The notes under the pieces were generated by a model. That model was not told the DNA's origin, searched no databases, and saw only the letters and a program-made list of their open reading frames with translations. This document shows, in pieces, positions 16,460 through 24,366 of a DNA stretch of 40,948 bases; within the stretch, counting starts at the first letter, position 1, and every line of letters starts with the position of its first letter. This DNA is from Paenibacillus peoriae KCTC 3763 (lineage in GTDB: Bacteria; Bacillota; Bacilli; Paenibacillales; Paenibacillaceae). The stretch covers positions 1 through 40,948 of the forward strand of contig NZ_AGFX01000002.1 of assembly GCF_000236805.1 (NCBI RefSeq), written 5' to 3'. The translations under genes and the position numbers were made by a program.

Positions 16460-17260
16460 ATGAGTGTTTCATCCAAAACCATTGTAATTGTAGATGATGA
16501 GCAGCGAACACGTCAGGGAATACACCAGACACTGGAGCAATGGGCAGCCGGGAAATACCGGATTGTGACATCGGGTAATGGTTTGGAAGCATTACATACG
16601 CTGCGGGCGGAGACCGTCCATCTGCTGATTACGGATGTCCGGTTGCCGGAATTCAGCGGACTGGATTTAATCCGCTCCCTCGAACGGGATTCACGCCGAC
16701 CGGCGATTATTGTCATCTCGGGGTATGCCGAGTTTGATTATGTCCAGCAGGCTCTCCGTCTGGGAGCCGTCAATTATTTGCTCAAGCCGATTGATAAGCA
16801 GGAACTGCTGAAAGCGGTAGATGATGCTCTACGGCTGGAGGATGAACGTCAACGGTACGAGAAGCTGGAAAAGATAGTTGATCCTGTGCTGTTAGAGCTT
16901 GACCTCCAAGGTGCAACTCTTAGCGATCCGGTACGGTGTGCCTTCATCTATATGGCAGAGCATCTTCACGAACCTATTACGATGGCGCAGACTGCCGCGC
17001 AATCACACCTGAATGCAAGCTATTTCAGTGTTTTGTTCAAACAGCAAAGCGGCTTGTCGTTCAGCGAATATCTGCACCGACTGCGGATGCAGCGGGCCAA
17101 GGAACTGCTGCTGCATACCCAGCTCACGATTGCACAAATCGGAGAGCGTTCAGGCTACCGGACCGATAAATATTTTATAAAAGTGTTCAAAACAGCTGAG
17201 GGAGTAAGTCCAAGCCGCTACAGGCAGCAGATGCGTAAAGGACCGGGAACTATTGACTGA
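16460..17260 (+). CDS. YesN-type response regulator (receiver plus AraC helix-turn-helix)
   Basis: 266 residues. Receiver domain about 1-125 with IVDDE at the N-terminus, phospho-acceptor Asp59 in LITDVRLPE and Lys in LLKPID. AraC-type DNA-binding domain about 160-260: MAQTAAQSHLNASYFSVLFKQ, FSEYLHRLRMQRAKELL, and the second helix-turn-helix QIGERSGYRTDKYFIKVFK. Shorter than many YesN proteins because the middle linker is only about 35 residues. The RBS GGAGGGCGG lies inside the end of the kinase gene, so they are translationally close. It should activate the binding-protein gene at 17422, whose 161-base upstream gap carries a cre match. Confidence 0.93.
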   Translation: MSVSSKTIVIVDDEQRTRQGIHQTLEQWAAGKYRIVTSGNGLEALHTLRAETVHLLITDVRLPEFSGLDLIRSLERDSRRPAIIVISGYAEFDYVQQALRLGAVNYLLKPIDKQELLKAVDDALRLEDERQRYEKLEKIVDPVLLELDLQGATLSDPVRCAFIYMAEHLHEPITMAQTAAQSHLNASYFSVLFKQQSGLSFSEYLHRLRMQRAKELLLHTQLTIAQIGERSGYRTDKYFIKVFKTAEGVSPSRYRQQMRKGPGTID

Positions 17261-17374
17261 CAGCATAGGCACTCGCAACCCAGTCCACAACCCAATATAC
17301 AACCCAATAAAAGTAGAATTATACCCAATCAGTGTACCCTGTTGGAAGCAGGAGCGGAGTGCTAAACTTACAAA

Positions 17375-17389
17375 TGATAACGGTTACAA
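17375..17389. promoter_or_regulatory. cre-type site upstream of the sugar-binding lipoprotein gene
   Basis: On the minus strand TTGTAACCGTTATCA matches WTGNAANCGNWNNCW at every fixed base. It lies 33 bases upstream of the start codon; part of it (AATGATAAC) is repeated directly at 17399, so a LacI-family operator is an alternative reading. Confidence 0.65.
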
Positions 17390-17421
17390 AAAAATAAAAT
17401 GATAACCATGGAGGTCTAACG

Positions 17422-18765
17422 ATGTCCAACAAGTATGGTTTACGTAAGCGCTCACACCGAAAATGGGTTGCTGGGTTAATCTTGCTGCTGTCATTGATAC
17501 TGGTGCTATCCGGCTGCGGTACTGGTAAGGATGGTCAGGGTGGTTCCGATGGAAAAGGGGGAAAGGTTACACTCAAAATGATGCACCTGTGGCCGGAGGG
17601 AAGCTCGGCACAGCAGAGCAAGCTTGTGAGCCAGATTATAGCTCAATACGAAAAGGATCACCCGAATGTCGTCATTCAGCAGGAAGTGCTGGAAAACGAA
17701 CAATATAAAAACAAACTCAAAGTGCTGTCGGCTTCCAATGAATTGCCCGATATCGGCATCACCTGGGCAGCGGGCTTCATGGAGCCTTATGTCAAGGGCG
17801 GATTATTTACGCCGATGGATGACCTGTTGAATGGTTCCAGGCTGAAGGACAAATTCGTACCGGGAACGACTGAAGCTTATGCGCTGAATGGAAAAACGTA
17901 TGCACTACCCATCGAATTAAACATTTCACCCATCTACTACAACAAAGCCATATTCCAAAAATACAACCTGAAAGTGCCCGCGACATATGACGAATTGAAG
18001 CAAGTTGTGAAAAGTCTGGCGGATCATGGCGTTGCACCGATTGCACTGGGCAATAAAGACCGCTGGACTGGCTCACTCTGGTACATGTATCTGGCAGATC
18101 GTATAGCGGGTAACGATACACTGAAAAAAGCGATTGACGGCTCAGGATCTTTCGATGACCCTGGCTTAATTCAGGCGGCCTCCGAAATCCAGACGCTCGT
18201 GGATATGAATGCCTTTAACAAGGGGTTTAACGGCTTGTCCAATGATGAAGGAAAATCCGAGTTTATGAACGACAAGGCGGCTATGTATTTGATGGGGACC
18301 TGGGAATTGCCGAATTTTACGACCAACCCTGCAATCCCGCAAGCATTTAAAGATCAAATTGGCTTTTTTAAATTTCCAATGGTTGCAGGCGGCAAGGGCA
18401 ATGTGAACGGCTGGGTAGGAGGGCCGGGAGTAGGCTTGTTCGTATCGGAAAATTCCAAGCTGAAAGAAGAGGCCAAAGCTTTTGTTGAATATTTTGTCGT
18501 CAAATGGGGTGAGCAATCGGTAACGCAGGCGGGAGTTATTCCGGCGACGAAAGTGGACACCTCCAAAGGAAACCTGCCCAAGTTGTATGTCGACTTACTC
18601 AATGGGCTGAATCAAGCCAGCAGCATTACATTATTCGCCGATGTACAGATGAAGCCGAGCACGGCGCAGGTACATTTGAATATGATTCAGGCGTTGTTTG
18701 GCAAAGCGGTGACACCGCAGCAATTTGCCGATCAGCATAAGGCTGCCATCGAGAAGGAAAATTGA
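17422..18765 (+). CDS. Sugar ABC transporter substrate-binding lipoprotein, cluster 1
   Basis: 447 residues. A long n-region (MSNKYGLRKRSHRKW) precedes a hydrophobic stretch and lipobox VLSGC with lipidated Cys32, so it is anchored on the outer face of the membrane. The mature part is a family 1 extracellular solute-binding protein: VTLKMMHLWPEGSS, YEKDHPNVVIQQEVLEN, PDIGITWAAGFMEPYVKGG, then NDKAAMYLMGTWELPNF. Aromatic residues in those loops fit an oligosaccharide ligand. GGAGGT 7 nt before the ATG. Two permease genes follow with short gaps, and the YesM/YesN pair precedes it. No ATPase gene is nearby; a shared MsmX-type ATPase elsewhere is expected. Confidence 0.93.
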   Translation: MSNKYGLRKRSHRKWVAGLILLLSLILVLSGCGTGKDGQGGSDGKGGKVTLKMMHLWPEGSSAQQSKLVSQIIAQYEKDHPNVVIQQEVLENEQYKNKLKVLSASNELPDIGITWAAGFMEPYVKGGLFTPMDDLLNGSRLKDKFVPGTTEAYALNGKTYALPIELNISPIYYNKAIFQKYNLKVPATYDELKQVVKSLADHGVAPIALGNKDRWTGSLWYMYLADRIAGNDTLKKAIDGSGSFDDPGLIQAASEIQTLVDMNAFNKGFNGLSNDEGKSEFMNDKAAMYLMGTWELPNFTTNPAIPQAFKDQIGFFKFPMVAGGKGNVNGWVGGPGVGLFVSENSKLKEEAKAFVEYFVVKWGEQSVTQAGVIPATKVDTSKGNLPKLYVDLLNGLNQASSITLFADVQMKPSTAQVHLNMIQALFGKAVTPQQFADQHKAAIEKEN

Positions 18766-18791
18766 AATTGACCACCTGAGGAGGTCCGGCC

Positions 18792-19673
18792 GTGGAAAAG
18801 GTCATGTCCAATAAGCTTGTCATTGCTCTGTATGTGCTGCCTTCCCTGCTGTTGTTGCTCGCTGTGATTTATGTGCCTATTGTGCTGACCGGCTATTATG
18901 GCCTGAATCAGTGGAATGGAATCGGCCCTATGACTTTCGTCGGGCTGGACAACTATCAGCAGTTGTTCACAGACACGGCGTTCTGGCAAAGTGCCTGGCA
19001 TTCCCTGCTGCTGGCCTTGTTTTCGGGCGTCAGTCTGATCGGTTATTTGATCATTGCGATGATATTATCAGGGAAAATCAAGGGAGCGAATCTGCTGCGG
19101 AAAATTTATCTGATTCCCATGCTGCTATCCTCTGTAGCTATCGCACAATTGTGGCTTAAAATGTATCATCCGACGAATGGCGTGCTGAATGCCTTACTGG
19201 TGTCGGTTGGAGTTCACAATCCGCCCGAATGGCTGGCTCAACCGTCTTTGGTGCTGCCTGCCCTGTTCATCCCGATTATTTGGCAATATGCAGGTTTTTA
19301 TATTCTGATCTATTATGCCGGGCTGAAAAACATTCCCGAAACGCTGGTGGAGGCTGCCCGGATCGACGGGGCCAGTGCCTGGCAGATTGCAACTCGTATC
19401 AAATTGCCCCTGCTGCGCGAGGTGATTAACGTCACGATCGTGTTGTCCATTGTCGGCTCGCTCAAATATTTTGACCTGATCTACGTCATGACGGACGGTG
19501 GGCCGAACGGAGCCAGTGAAGTGATGGCTTCTTACATGTACCACCAGGCGTTCCGCAGCTTTGATTTCGGATATGGCAGCGCTACAGCCTTTGCCCTGCT
19601 GTTCATCTGTCTGATCGCTACATGGCTGATTCGCAAGGCTACCGCTTCCGGTGACACGATCGAATATTCATAA
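18792..19673 (+). CDS. Sugar ABC transporter permease, MalF/UgpA type, cluster 1
   Basis: 293 residues with six predicted membrane segments and the EAA loop EAARIDGASAWQIATRIKLP (about 197-216) that contacts the ATPase. Starts at GTG with GAGGAGGTC 6 nt upstream; an ATG at 18804 is the alternative. It lies 26 bases after the binding-protein stop and 56 bases before the second permease, forming the first membrane subunit of a CUT1-type sugar importer. Confidence 0.93.
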   Translation: MEKVMSNKLVIALYVLPSLLLLLAVIYVPIVLTGYYGLNQWNGIGPMTFVGLDNYQQLFTDTAFWQSAWHSLLLALFSGVSLIGYLIIAMILSGKIKGANLLRKIYLIPMLLSSVAIAQLWLKMYHPTNGVLNALLVSVGVHNPPEWLAQPSLVLPALFIPIIWQYAGFYILIYYAGLKNIPETLVEAARIDGASAWQIATRIKLPLLREVINVTIVLSIVGSLKYFDLIYVMTDGGPNGASEVMASYMYHQAFRSFDFGYGSATAFALLFICLIATWLIRKATASGDTIEYS

Positions 19674-19729
19674 TACGGTCATGCAAATAGATAATGGACA
19701 ACAAAGCACAGGAAGAGGGAGGTACAGAT

Positions 19730-20611
19730 ATGAAAACCCAGGCAGCCGCTAGCTATCCGCTTGAAGTTGCTACCCGTAGCAGACTGTTAACTCGGGCCGG
19801 TTATGCCGTTTTGTATACACTTTTGATCATCCTGGCGGTGACGCAGCTTTTACCGCTGCTATGGCTGATGCTTTTCTCGCTTAAAAATAATCAGGAAGTG
19901 TTTAATCTTCCGCCGTTTACACTCCCGTCCCAGCCACATTGGGAAAACTATGTGAATGTGTGGACCAGCGGCAATATCGGGCGGTATTTTTTCAATAGTG
20001 TGTTGATTACGGTCATATCCGTAGTGCTGACGGTGCTGCTGGCCAGCTTTGTGACGTTTGCCATTACACGTATGCGTTGGAAAGGAAGCCGGGTGGTCCT
20101 TGGACTCTTTATGGTCGGACTCATGATTCCAGTCCATGCTACCTTGATTCCGTTGTTCAGTATGTTTCTCAAGCTGCATCTGACAGACACGCCGCTGTCC
20201 ATCATCCTGTCGTATGTCGCTTTTAACCTGCCTACAACGATGATGATCCTGCTGGGATTCTATTACGCCTTGCCCCGGGAAGTGGAAGAAGCGGCCGTTA
20301 TGGACGGTTGCTCTGTCAACCGTATGTTTTTCCGGATTGTGCTGCCTATGACAACCCCCGTTATGGCAACGACATCCATTATCAACATGATCTATAACTG
20401 GAATGAATTTATTTTCGTCAATACGTTCATTAGTTCGGACGAGAACAAAACGCTGACCGTTGGCGTCCAGAACTTTATTGGGCAATATACGACCGACTGG
20501 GGAGCGATTGGAGCTACATTGATGATCAGCATTTTGCCTATTTTGCTAGTGTTCCTCATCATGAGTGACCGGATTGTGGAAGGGATTGCGGCCGGATCGG
20601 TTAAGGGGTAA
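19730..20611 (+). CDS. Sugar ABC transporter permease, MalG/UgpE type, cluster 1
   Basis: 293 residues with six predicted membrane segments and EAA loop EEAAVMDGCSVNRMFFRIVL (about 196-215). The frame opens at 19694, but GAGGGAGGT is 7 nt from ATG 19730 (MKTQAAASYP), which is preferred. The C-terminus DRIVEGIAAGSVKG is typical for this subunit. It pairs with the 18792 product. Directly after the stop lies the scar of an oxidoreductase gene, which separates this operon from the next transporter block. Confidence 0.93.
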   Translation: MKTQAAASYPLEVATRSRLLTRAGYAVLYTLLIILAVTQLLPLLWLMLFSLKNNQEVFNLPPFTLPSQPHWENYVNVWTSGNIGRYFFNSVLITVISVVLTVLLASFVTFAITRMRWKGSRVVLGLFMVGLMIPVHATLIPLFSMFLKLHLTDTPLSIILSYVAFNLPTTMMILLGFYYALPREVEEAAVMDGCSVNRMFFRIVLPMTTPVMATTSIINMIYNWNEFIFVNTFISSDENKTLTVGVQNFIGQYTTDWGAIGATLMISILPILLVFLIMSDRIVEGIAAGSVKG

Positions 20612-20619
20612 AGAGTTAG

Positions 20620-20667
20620 GATGATTGGCTGGCCAAGGCTCAGCAACTGGGACGAAGCTTGAGTTAA
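20620..20667 (+). pseudogene. C-terminal scar of a flavodoxin-fold NAD(P)H oxidoreductase gene
   Basis: The 15 codons plus TAA translate as DDWLAKAQQLGRSLS and match the last residues of the intact oxidoreductase at 9873-10454 (NDWMSKVEQLGRSMS): 9 of the final 14 residues are identical and the rest are mostly conservative. An in-frame TAG sits immediately upstream and nothing else of the gene remains. It is too short to be expressed and marks a former gene end. Codon differences show it is a diverged homologue, not a recent copy of the intact gene. Confidence 0.6.
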
Positions 20668-20681
20668 GTTTGGATGAGTAA

Positions 20682-20741
20682 CATTCTCCCCTTTGAAAAG
20701 TTGATTTCCCTATCCCGTCCTATTTTTCTCCCCTCTATAAT
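20682..20741 (+). promoter_or_regulatory. Promoter and shared regulator element, permease operon of cluster 2
   Basis: An element CATTCTCCCC...AAAAGTTGATTTCCCTATCCC (in pieces, 20682-20716) is followed by a perfect TATAAT at 20736-20741 with no good -35. The same element lies upstream of the binding-protein gene at 25993. TCCCT is 29 bases from the -10 here and 28 there, as expected for an activator site replacing the -35. A GTAGGGGGGGC ribosome site follows. Confidence 0.55.
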
Positions 20742-20771
20742 CAGTATTAAAGATTGTAGGGGGGGCATTTT

Positions 20772-21662
20772 ATGAAGCTGAAAAAAGTACACGCCTATGT
20801 GTTTGTATTCCCAAGTTTATTTCTGACCCTTGTGTTCGGCATTTATCCTCTGCTTTGGGCGCTTCGTTACATGTTTTATGATTATCAGGGATTCGGGACG
20901 CCTGTTTTTATTGGCCTCGACAATTTTACCCGCATTCTGCGTGACCATCAATTCTGGTCCTCCGTTGGAAATACTGGCATTTACGCTCTTGGCAAGCTGC
21001 TCGTAACCCTTCCCATGTCCTTGATTTTGGCTATTATTCTGAATCGCAAGCTGAAGGGACGCTCCTTGCTGCGGGCGATTTATTATTTGCCTACCATTTT
21101 CAGCGCTTCGGTGATGGCGATCGTCTTTTTTATTATTTTCAACTCCTATAACGGGATCTTGAACCAACTGCTGCTCAAGTACCATCTCGTCTCCGCTCCG
21201 ATTAACTGGCTAGGCGCCGATCATGCCATGCTGACCACCATTATCATCGCCATTTGGGGCGCTATCGGCAACTACATGCTGCTGTTTCTCGCCGGTCTGC
21301 AAGGCATTCCGAACGATCTTTACGAAGCGGCCTCGCTGGATGGGGCCAATGAGTTTCAAAAGCTTAAGTATGTGACTATTCCGATGCTGGGACCAGTTAT
21401 GCAGATGATTATCATGCTGGCCATTACCATCTCCCTTAAAGGTTATGAGAGCATCATGGTTTTGACCGCAGGTGGACCTTACGGAAAAACAGAGGTCATG
21501 TACCTCTATCTGTTCAAGCTGCTCTTCCCGGTATCGGGCGAAACCCAGGGGCTTCAGCAATTGGGATACGGCAGTGCGGTCGGCTTCACCACCGCGTTGA
21601 TTGTAGGGGGAGTTACGCTGATCTACTTCCGTATTTCCAAAAAGCTGAATGATGTTTACTAG
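20772..21662 (+). CDS. Sugar ABC transporter permease, MalF/UgpA type, cluster 2
   Basis: 296 residues, six predicted membrane segments, EAA loop YEAASLDGANEFQKLKYVTI (about 183-202). N-terminal HAYVFVFPSLFLTLVFGIYP is typical of the first permease of CUT1 importers. It opens the second carbohydrate block, unusual because the binding-protein gene is not first but lies 4.4 kb downstream after the two-component genes. An RBS rich in G (20758-20767) precedes the ATG. The second permease begins 22 bases after the stop. Confidence 0.93.
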   Translation: MKLKKVHAYVFVFPSLFLTLVFGIYPLLWALRYMFYDYQGFGTPVFIGLDNFTRILRDHQFWSSVGNTGIYALGKLLVTLPMSLILAIILNRKLKGRSLLRAIYYLPTIFSASVMAIVFFIIFNSYNGILNQLLLKYHLVSAPINWLGADHAMLTTIIIAIWGAIGNYMLLFLAGLQGIPNDLYEAASLDGANEFQKLKYVTIPMLGPVMQMIIMLAITISLKGYESIMVLTAGGPYGKTEVMYLYLFKLLFPVSGETQGLQQLGYGSAVGFTTALIVGGVTLIYFRISKKLNDVY

Positions 21663-21684
21663 AAGCAGGCAGGAGGAGAACAGA

Positions 21685-22554
21685 ATGAATCGTACGAATC
21701 CCAACTTTACTTTTTCCCCCAGGCTGGCTCGCTGGACCGGCAAGACGGTGCTCTGGGTATTTCTGCTAACGGTCGCCGCTCTGGCACTGTTCCCAATTGT
21801 GATGGTGCTGCTCGGCTCGTTCAAGACGAATCAGGAGCTGACCAGTGGGGCAACCATCTGGCCTAAAGTCTGGAATTTCTCTAACTATGCCCAGGCATGG
21901 GACGGGGCCAATTTCTCCCGCTTTACCCTGAACAGCATTTTTGTAAGCGTAACCACAACGATCGGCACCTTGCTCGTCGCGTCGATGTCCGCCTATGCAG
22001 TGAACCGGGTACATTTTATCGGGAAAAAGCTATACACCCTGCTCATGGCATCTACTTTGTTCATCTCAATCGGGGCCGTGGTGCTGCGCCCTCAATTTGA
22101 TTTGATGGTCATGCTCGGTTTGAACAAGACGCTGTGGGGTGTCGTCATTATATTGGTCAGCGCACATGCCACCTGCTATTTTATACTGATCGGATTTTTC
22201 GAAAGCATTCCCAAGGATCTGGATGAGGCAGCGATGATTGACGGCTGCAACTTTTATTCGGTGTATTGGCGAATTGTGCTGCCGCTGCTGCGTCCGGCGC
22301 TTGCCGTTGCCGGGCTGTCGGCCTTCCAGGGCTCGTGGAATGAGTACATTTTGCCACTCGTTTTTACGATGAGTAATCCTGAGCTCCAGACGCTGCCGGT
22401 AGGATTGGCCAACCTGCGGTACGGCATCGGCGCCGCCGCCGAGATTCAGCTCATGATGGCCGGTGCCTGCCTGTCCATTCTGCCGCTGCTCGTGGTGTAT
22501 GTGTTCGCCAATAAATCGTTTATGCAAGTTACGCTCGGCGCTGTCAAGGGGTAG
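21685..22554 (+). CDS. Sugar ABC transporter permease, MalG/UgpE type, cluster 2
   Basis: 289 residues with six predicted membrane segments and EAA loop DEAAMIDGCNFYSVYWRIVL (about 182-201). An earlier ATG at 21649 overlaps the upstream stop, but AGGAGGAG lies 8 nt from ATG 21685 (MNRTNPNF), so the latter is chosen. C-terminus KSFMQVTLGAVKG is standard. It is the partner of the 20772 product and is followed after 48 bases by the kinase gene. Confidence 0.93.
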   Translation: MNRTNPNFTFSPRLARWTGKTVLWVFLLTVAALALFPIVMVLLGSFKTNQELTSGATIWPKVWNFSNYAQAWDGANFSRFTLNSIFVSVTTTIGTLLVASMSAYAVNRVHFIGKKLYTLLMASTLFISIGAVVLRPQFDLMVMLGLNKTLWGVVIILVSAHATCYFILIGFFESIPKDLDEAAMIDGCNFYSVYWRIVLPLLRPALAVAGLSAFQGSWNEYILPLVFTMSNPELQTLPVGLANLRYGIGAAAEIQLMMAGACLSILPLLVVYVFANKSFMQVTLGAVKG

Positions 22555-22602
22555 AGTATATCGGGTTCTGTTGTTACAATGAGCTTCAAGGAGTGGTCAT
22601 CG

Positions 22603-24357
22603 ATGGGACTCAATTTCTACAAGCTATCCCTGAAAAAAAGAATTCAGTTGCTGTTTATATTTTTGGCCGTATTGTGCATCAGCGTGACGGGGATCTGCTC
22701 CTATCTCTTTGCCGCCCGCAACATCGAGCGTAGCGCCTTGCAGCTCAAGCAGGGGATTTTGAAAAAATCGGTACAGGTGATGGATGAGCATCTCAGGCAT
22801 ATTGTCGTTTCGTCGTATTCTTTTATGCTTAATGAAACGTTCACCCAGGTGATGAAGGATGTCCGCAGCAACAATACCGCCGACTATTATCAGAATTTAT
22901 CCTTGCTGCAAACTTCGTTTGCCCAGTTGAAGCTGGTGGAGCCCTTGATTGATACGGCTTATCTGAACACGCCGATTGGAGGCTTCTTCTCCACCAAGGA
23001 TTTTCCCGACCGGACAAAGAGCTTTTCGGAGGAATATGGTGCCTACCTGAAGCAGGAATCCTGGAATACCCTCTGGCTGGGGGCTCATCGCAACGAGCTG
23101 TTTCAGTGGAAGGGCAACGTGCTGTCCCTGCTACTGAAACCGATCGTTCTAGACAATCGTTATATCCCCAATGTATATATGGCTGTGAACATGAGGGAGG
23201 AAGCGATGCGGGCCATTCTGGAGCAGGATCTGATGAACAATCAGGTTCAGCTGTTTTTGCTGCAAAAAGATGGAACCATGGTGATCCGGCCTGAATCCCA
23301 GCAGCATGCTTTTAATTTGGAACGGGGGTTTATCGACCATTTCAGCCGGGGAGGGACCGGGGACTTCAATTATACGAATGCCAAGGGAGAGAATTTGCTT
23401 GTCAATTACAGCACGCTGTCTATGAACGAAGATTGGGTGCTGGTCAGCATTCAATCCAAGGCCGATTTGCTGCAACCGCTGAAGCAGATTCGCTGGCTGA
23501 TCATCTTGATCATGCTGTTCTGTATTGCGCTGGCGCTGATCCTGTCCAATCTGCTGGCTTCCGCATTGTTGAAACCGCTTAATAAATTGCAGCGCTTGAT
23601 GGCTGAGGTGGAATACAACGATCTGGAGGTGCGGTTTAACAGCAGATATGAGGATGAGGTCAGCGCTGTCGGCTATAAATTCAACCGAATGCTGGACCAG
23701 ATCCAGCTGCTGATTCAGGAGGTGCGGACTTCGGAGCAGGACAAGCGCAAATCCGAGGTCAAAGCGCTTCAGGCGCAGGTAGACCCCCATTTTTTGTATA
23801 ATACTTTAAATGCAATTTTTTGGAAAAGTGAGAGCGGAGAGAAAAAAGACGTCAGCGAAATGATTGTCTCCTTGTCGCTGCTATTCCGGTTGGGACTGAA
23901 CAATGGGAACGATATCACCACCTTGCAGCAGGAAATCAAGCACGTCGAGCAGTATTTGCAATTGCAGCAAAAATGCTATGAGAATCTGTTCACGTATTCG
24001 ATCCATGTTGAGGCTCCCTCGCATTTCTCCATTTCCATGTTAAAAATACTGCTTCAGCCGCTGGTGGAGAACTCTATTCTGCACGGCTTCCGCGACAAGT
24101 CCGATCTTGGCAGCATCGTCATCAACGTGTACCGTGAGGGCGGGTTTCTACTGCTGCAAGTGACTGACAACGGCTGCGGGCTGGATGCCGGGCAGATGGA
24201 AAAGGCAGTGAACGAGCACGATACCGAACGCAAGGGCTACGCGCTCTCCAACCTTCAGAGCAGGCTCAGCCTGCATTACGGGGAGTCGGCTTCCATTGCG
24301 TTCAGGAGCATTCCAGACATCGAGACGACTGTTACCATTACAATCCCGATCATATAG
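22603..24357 (+). CDS. YesM-type sensor histidine kinase, cluster 2
   Basis: 584 residues. TM1 at about 10-35, a Cache-like extracellular region of about 260 residues, TM2 at about 300-322, HAMP, then His396 in QVDPHFLYNTLNA, a QPLVENSILHGF N box and DNGCGLD. ATG 22579 has no RBS, while AAGGAG sits 9 nt from ATG 22603, which is therefore preferred. The regulator gene starts 9 nt after the stop with its RBS at the kinase end. It likely reports the substrate imported by the surrounding transporter. Confidence 0.93.
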   Translation: MGLNFYKLSLKKRIQLLFIFLAVLCISVTGICSYLFAARNIERSALQLKQGILKKSVQVMDEHLRHIVVSSYSFMLNETFTQVMKDVRSNNTADYYQNLSLLQTSFAQLKLVEPLIDTAYLNTPIGGFFSTKDFPDRTKSFSEEYGAYLKQESWNTLWLGAHRNELFQWKGNVLSLLLKPIVLDNRYIPNVYMAVNMREEAMRAILEQDLMNNQVQLFLLQKDGTMVIRPESQQHAFNLERGFIDHFSRGGTGDFNYTNAKGENLLVNYSTLSMNEDWVLVSIQSKADLLQPLKQIRWLIILIMLFCIALALILSNLLASALLKPLNKLQRLMAEVEYNDLEVRFNSRYEDEVSAVGYKFNRMLDQIQLLIQEVRTSEQDKRKSEVKALQAQVDPHFLYNTLNAIFWKSESGEKKDVSEMIVSLSLLFRLGLNNGNDITTLQQEIKHVEQYLQLQQKCYENLFTYSIHVEAPSHFSISMLKILLQPLVENSILHGFRDKSDLGSIVINVYREGGFLLLQVTDNGCGLDAGQMEKAVNEHDTERKGYALSNLQSRLSLHYGESASIAFRSIPDIETTVTITIPII

Positions 24358-24366
24358 GAGGTCAGT

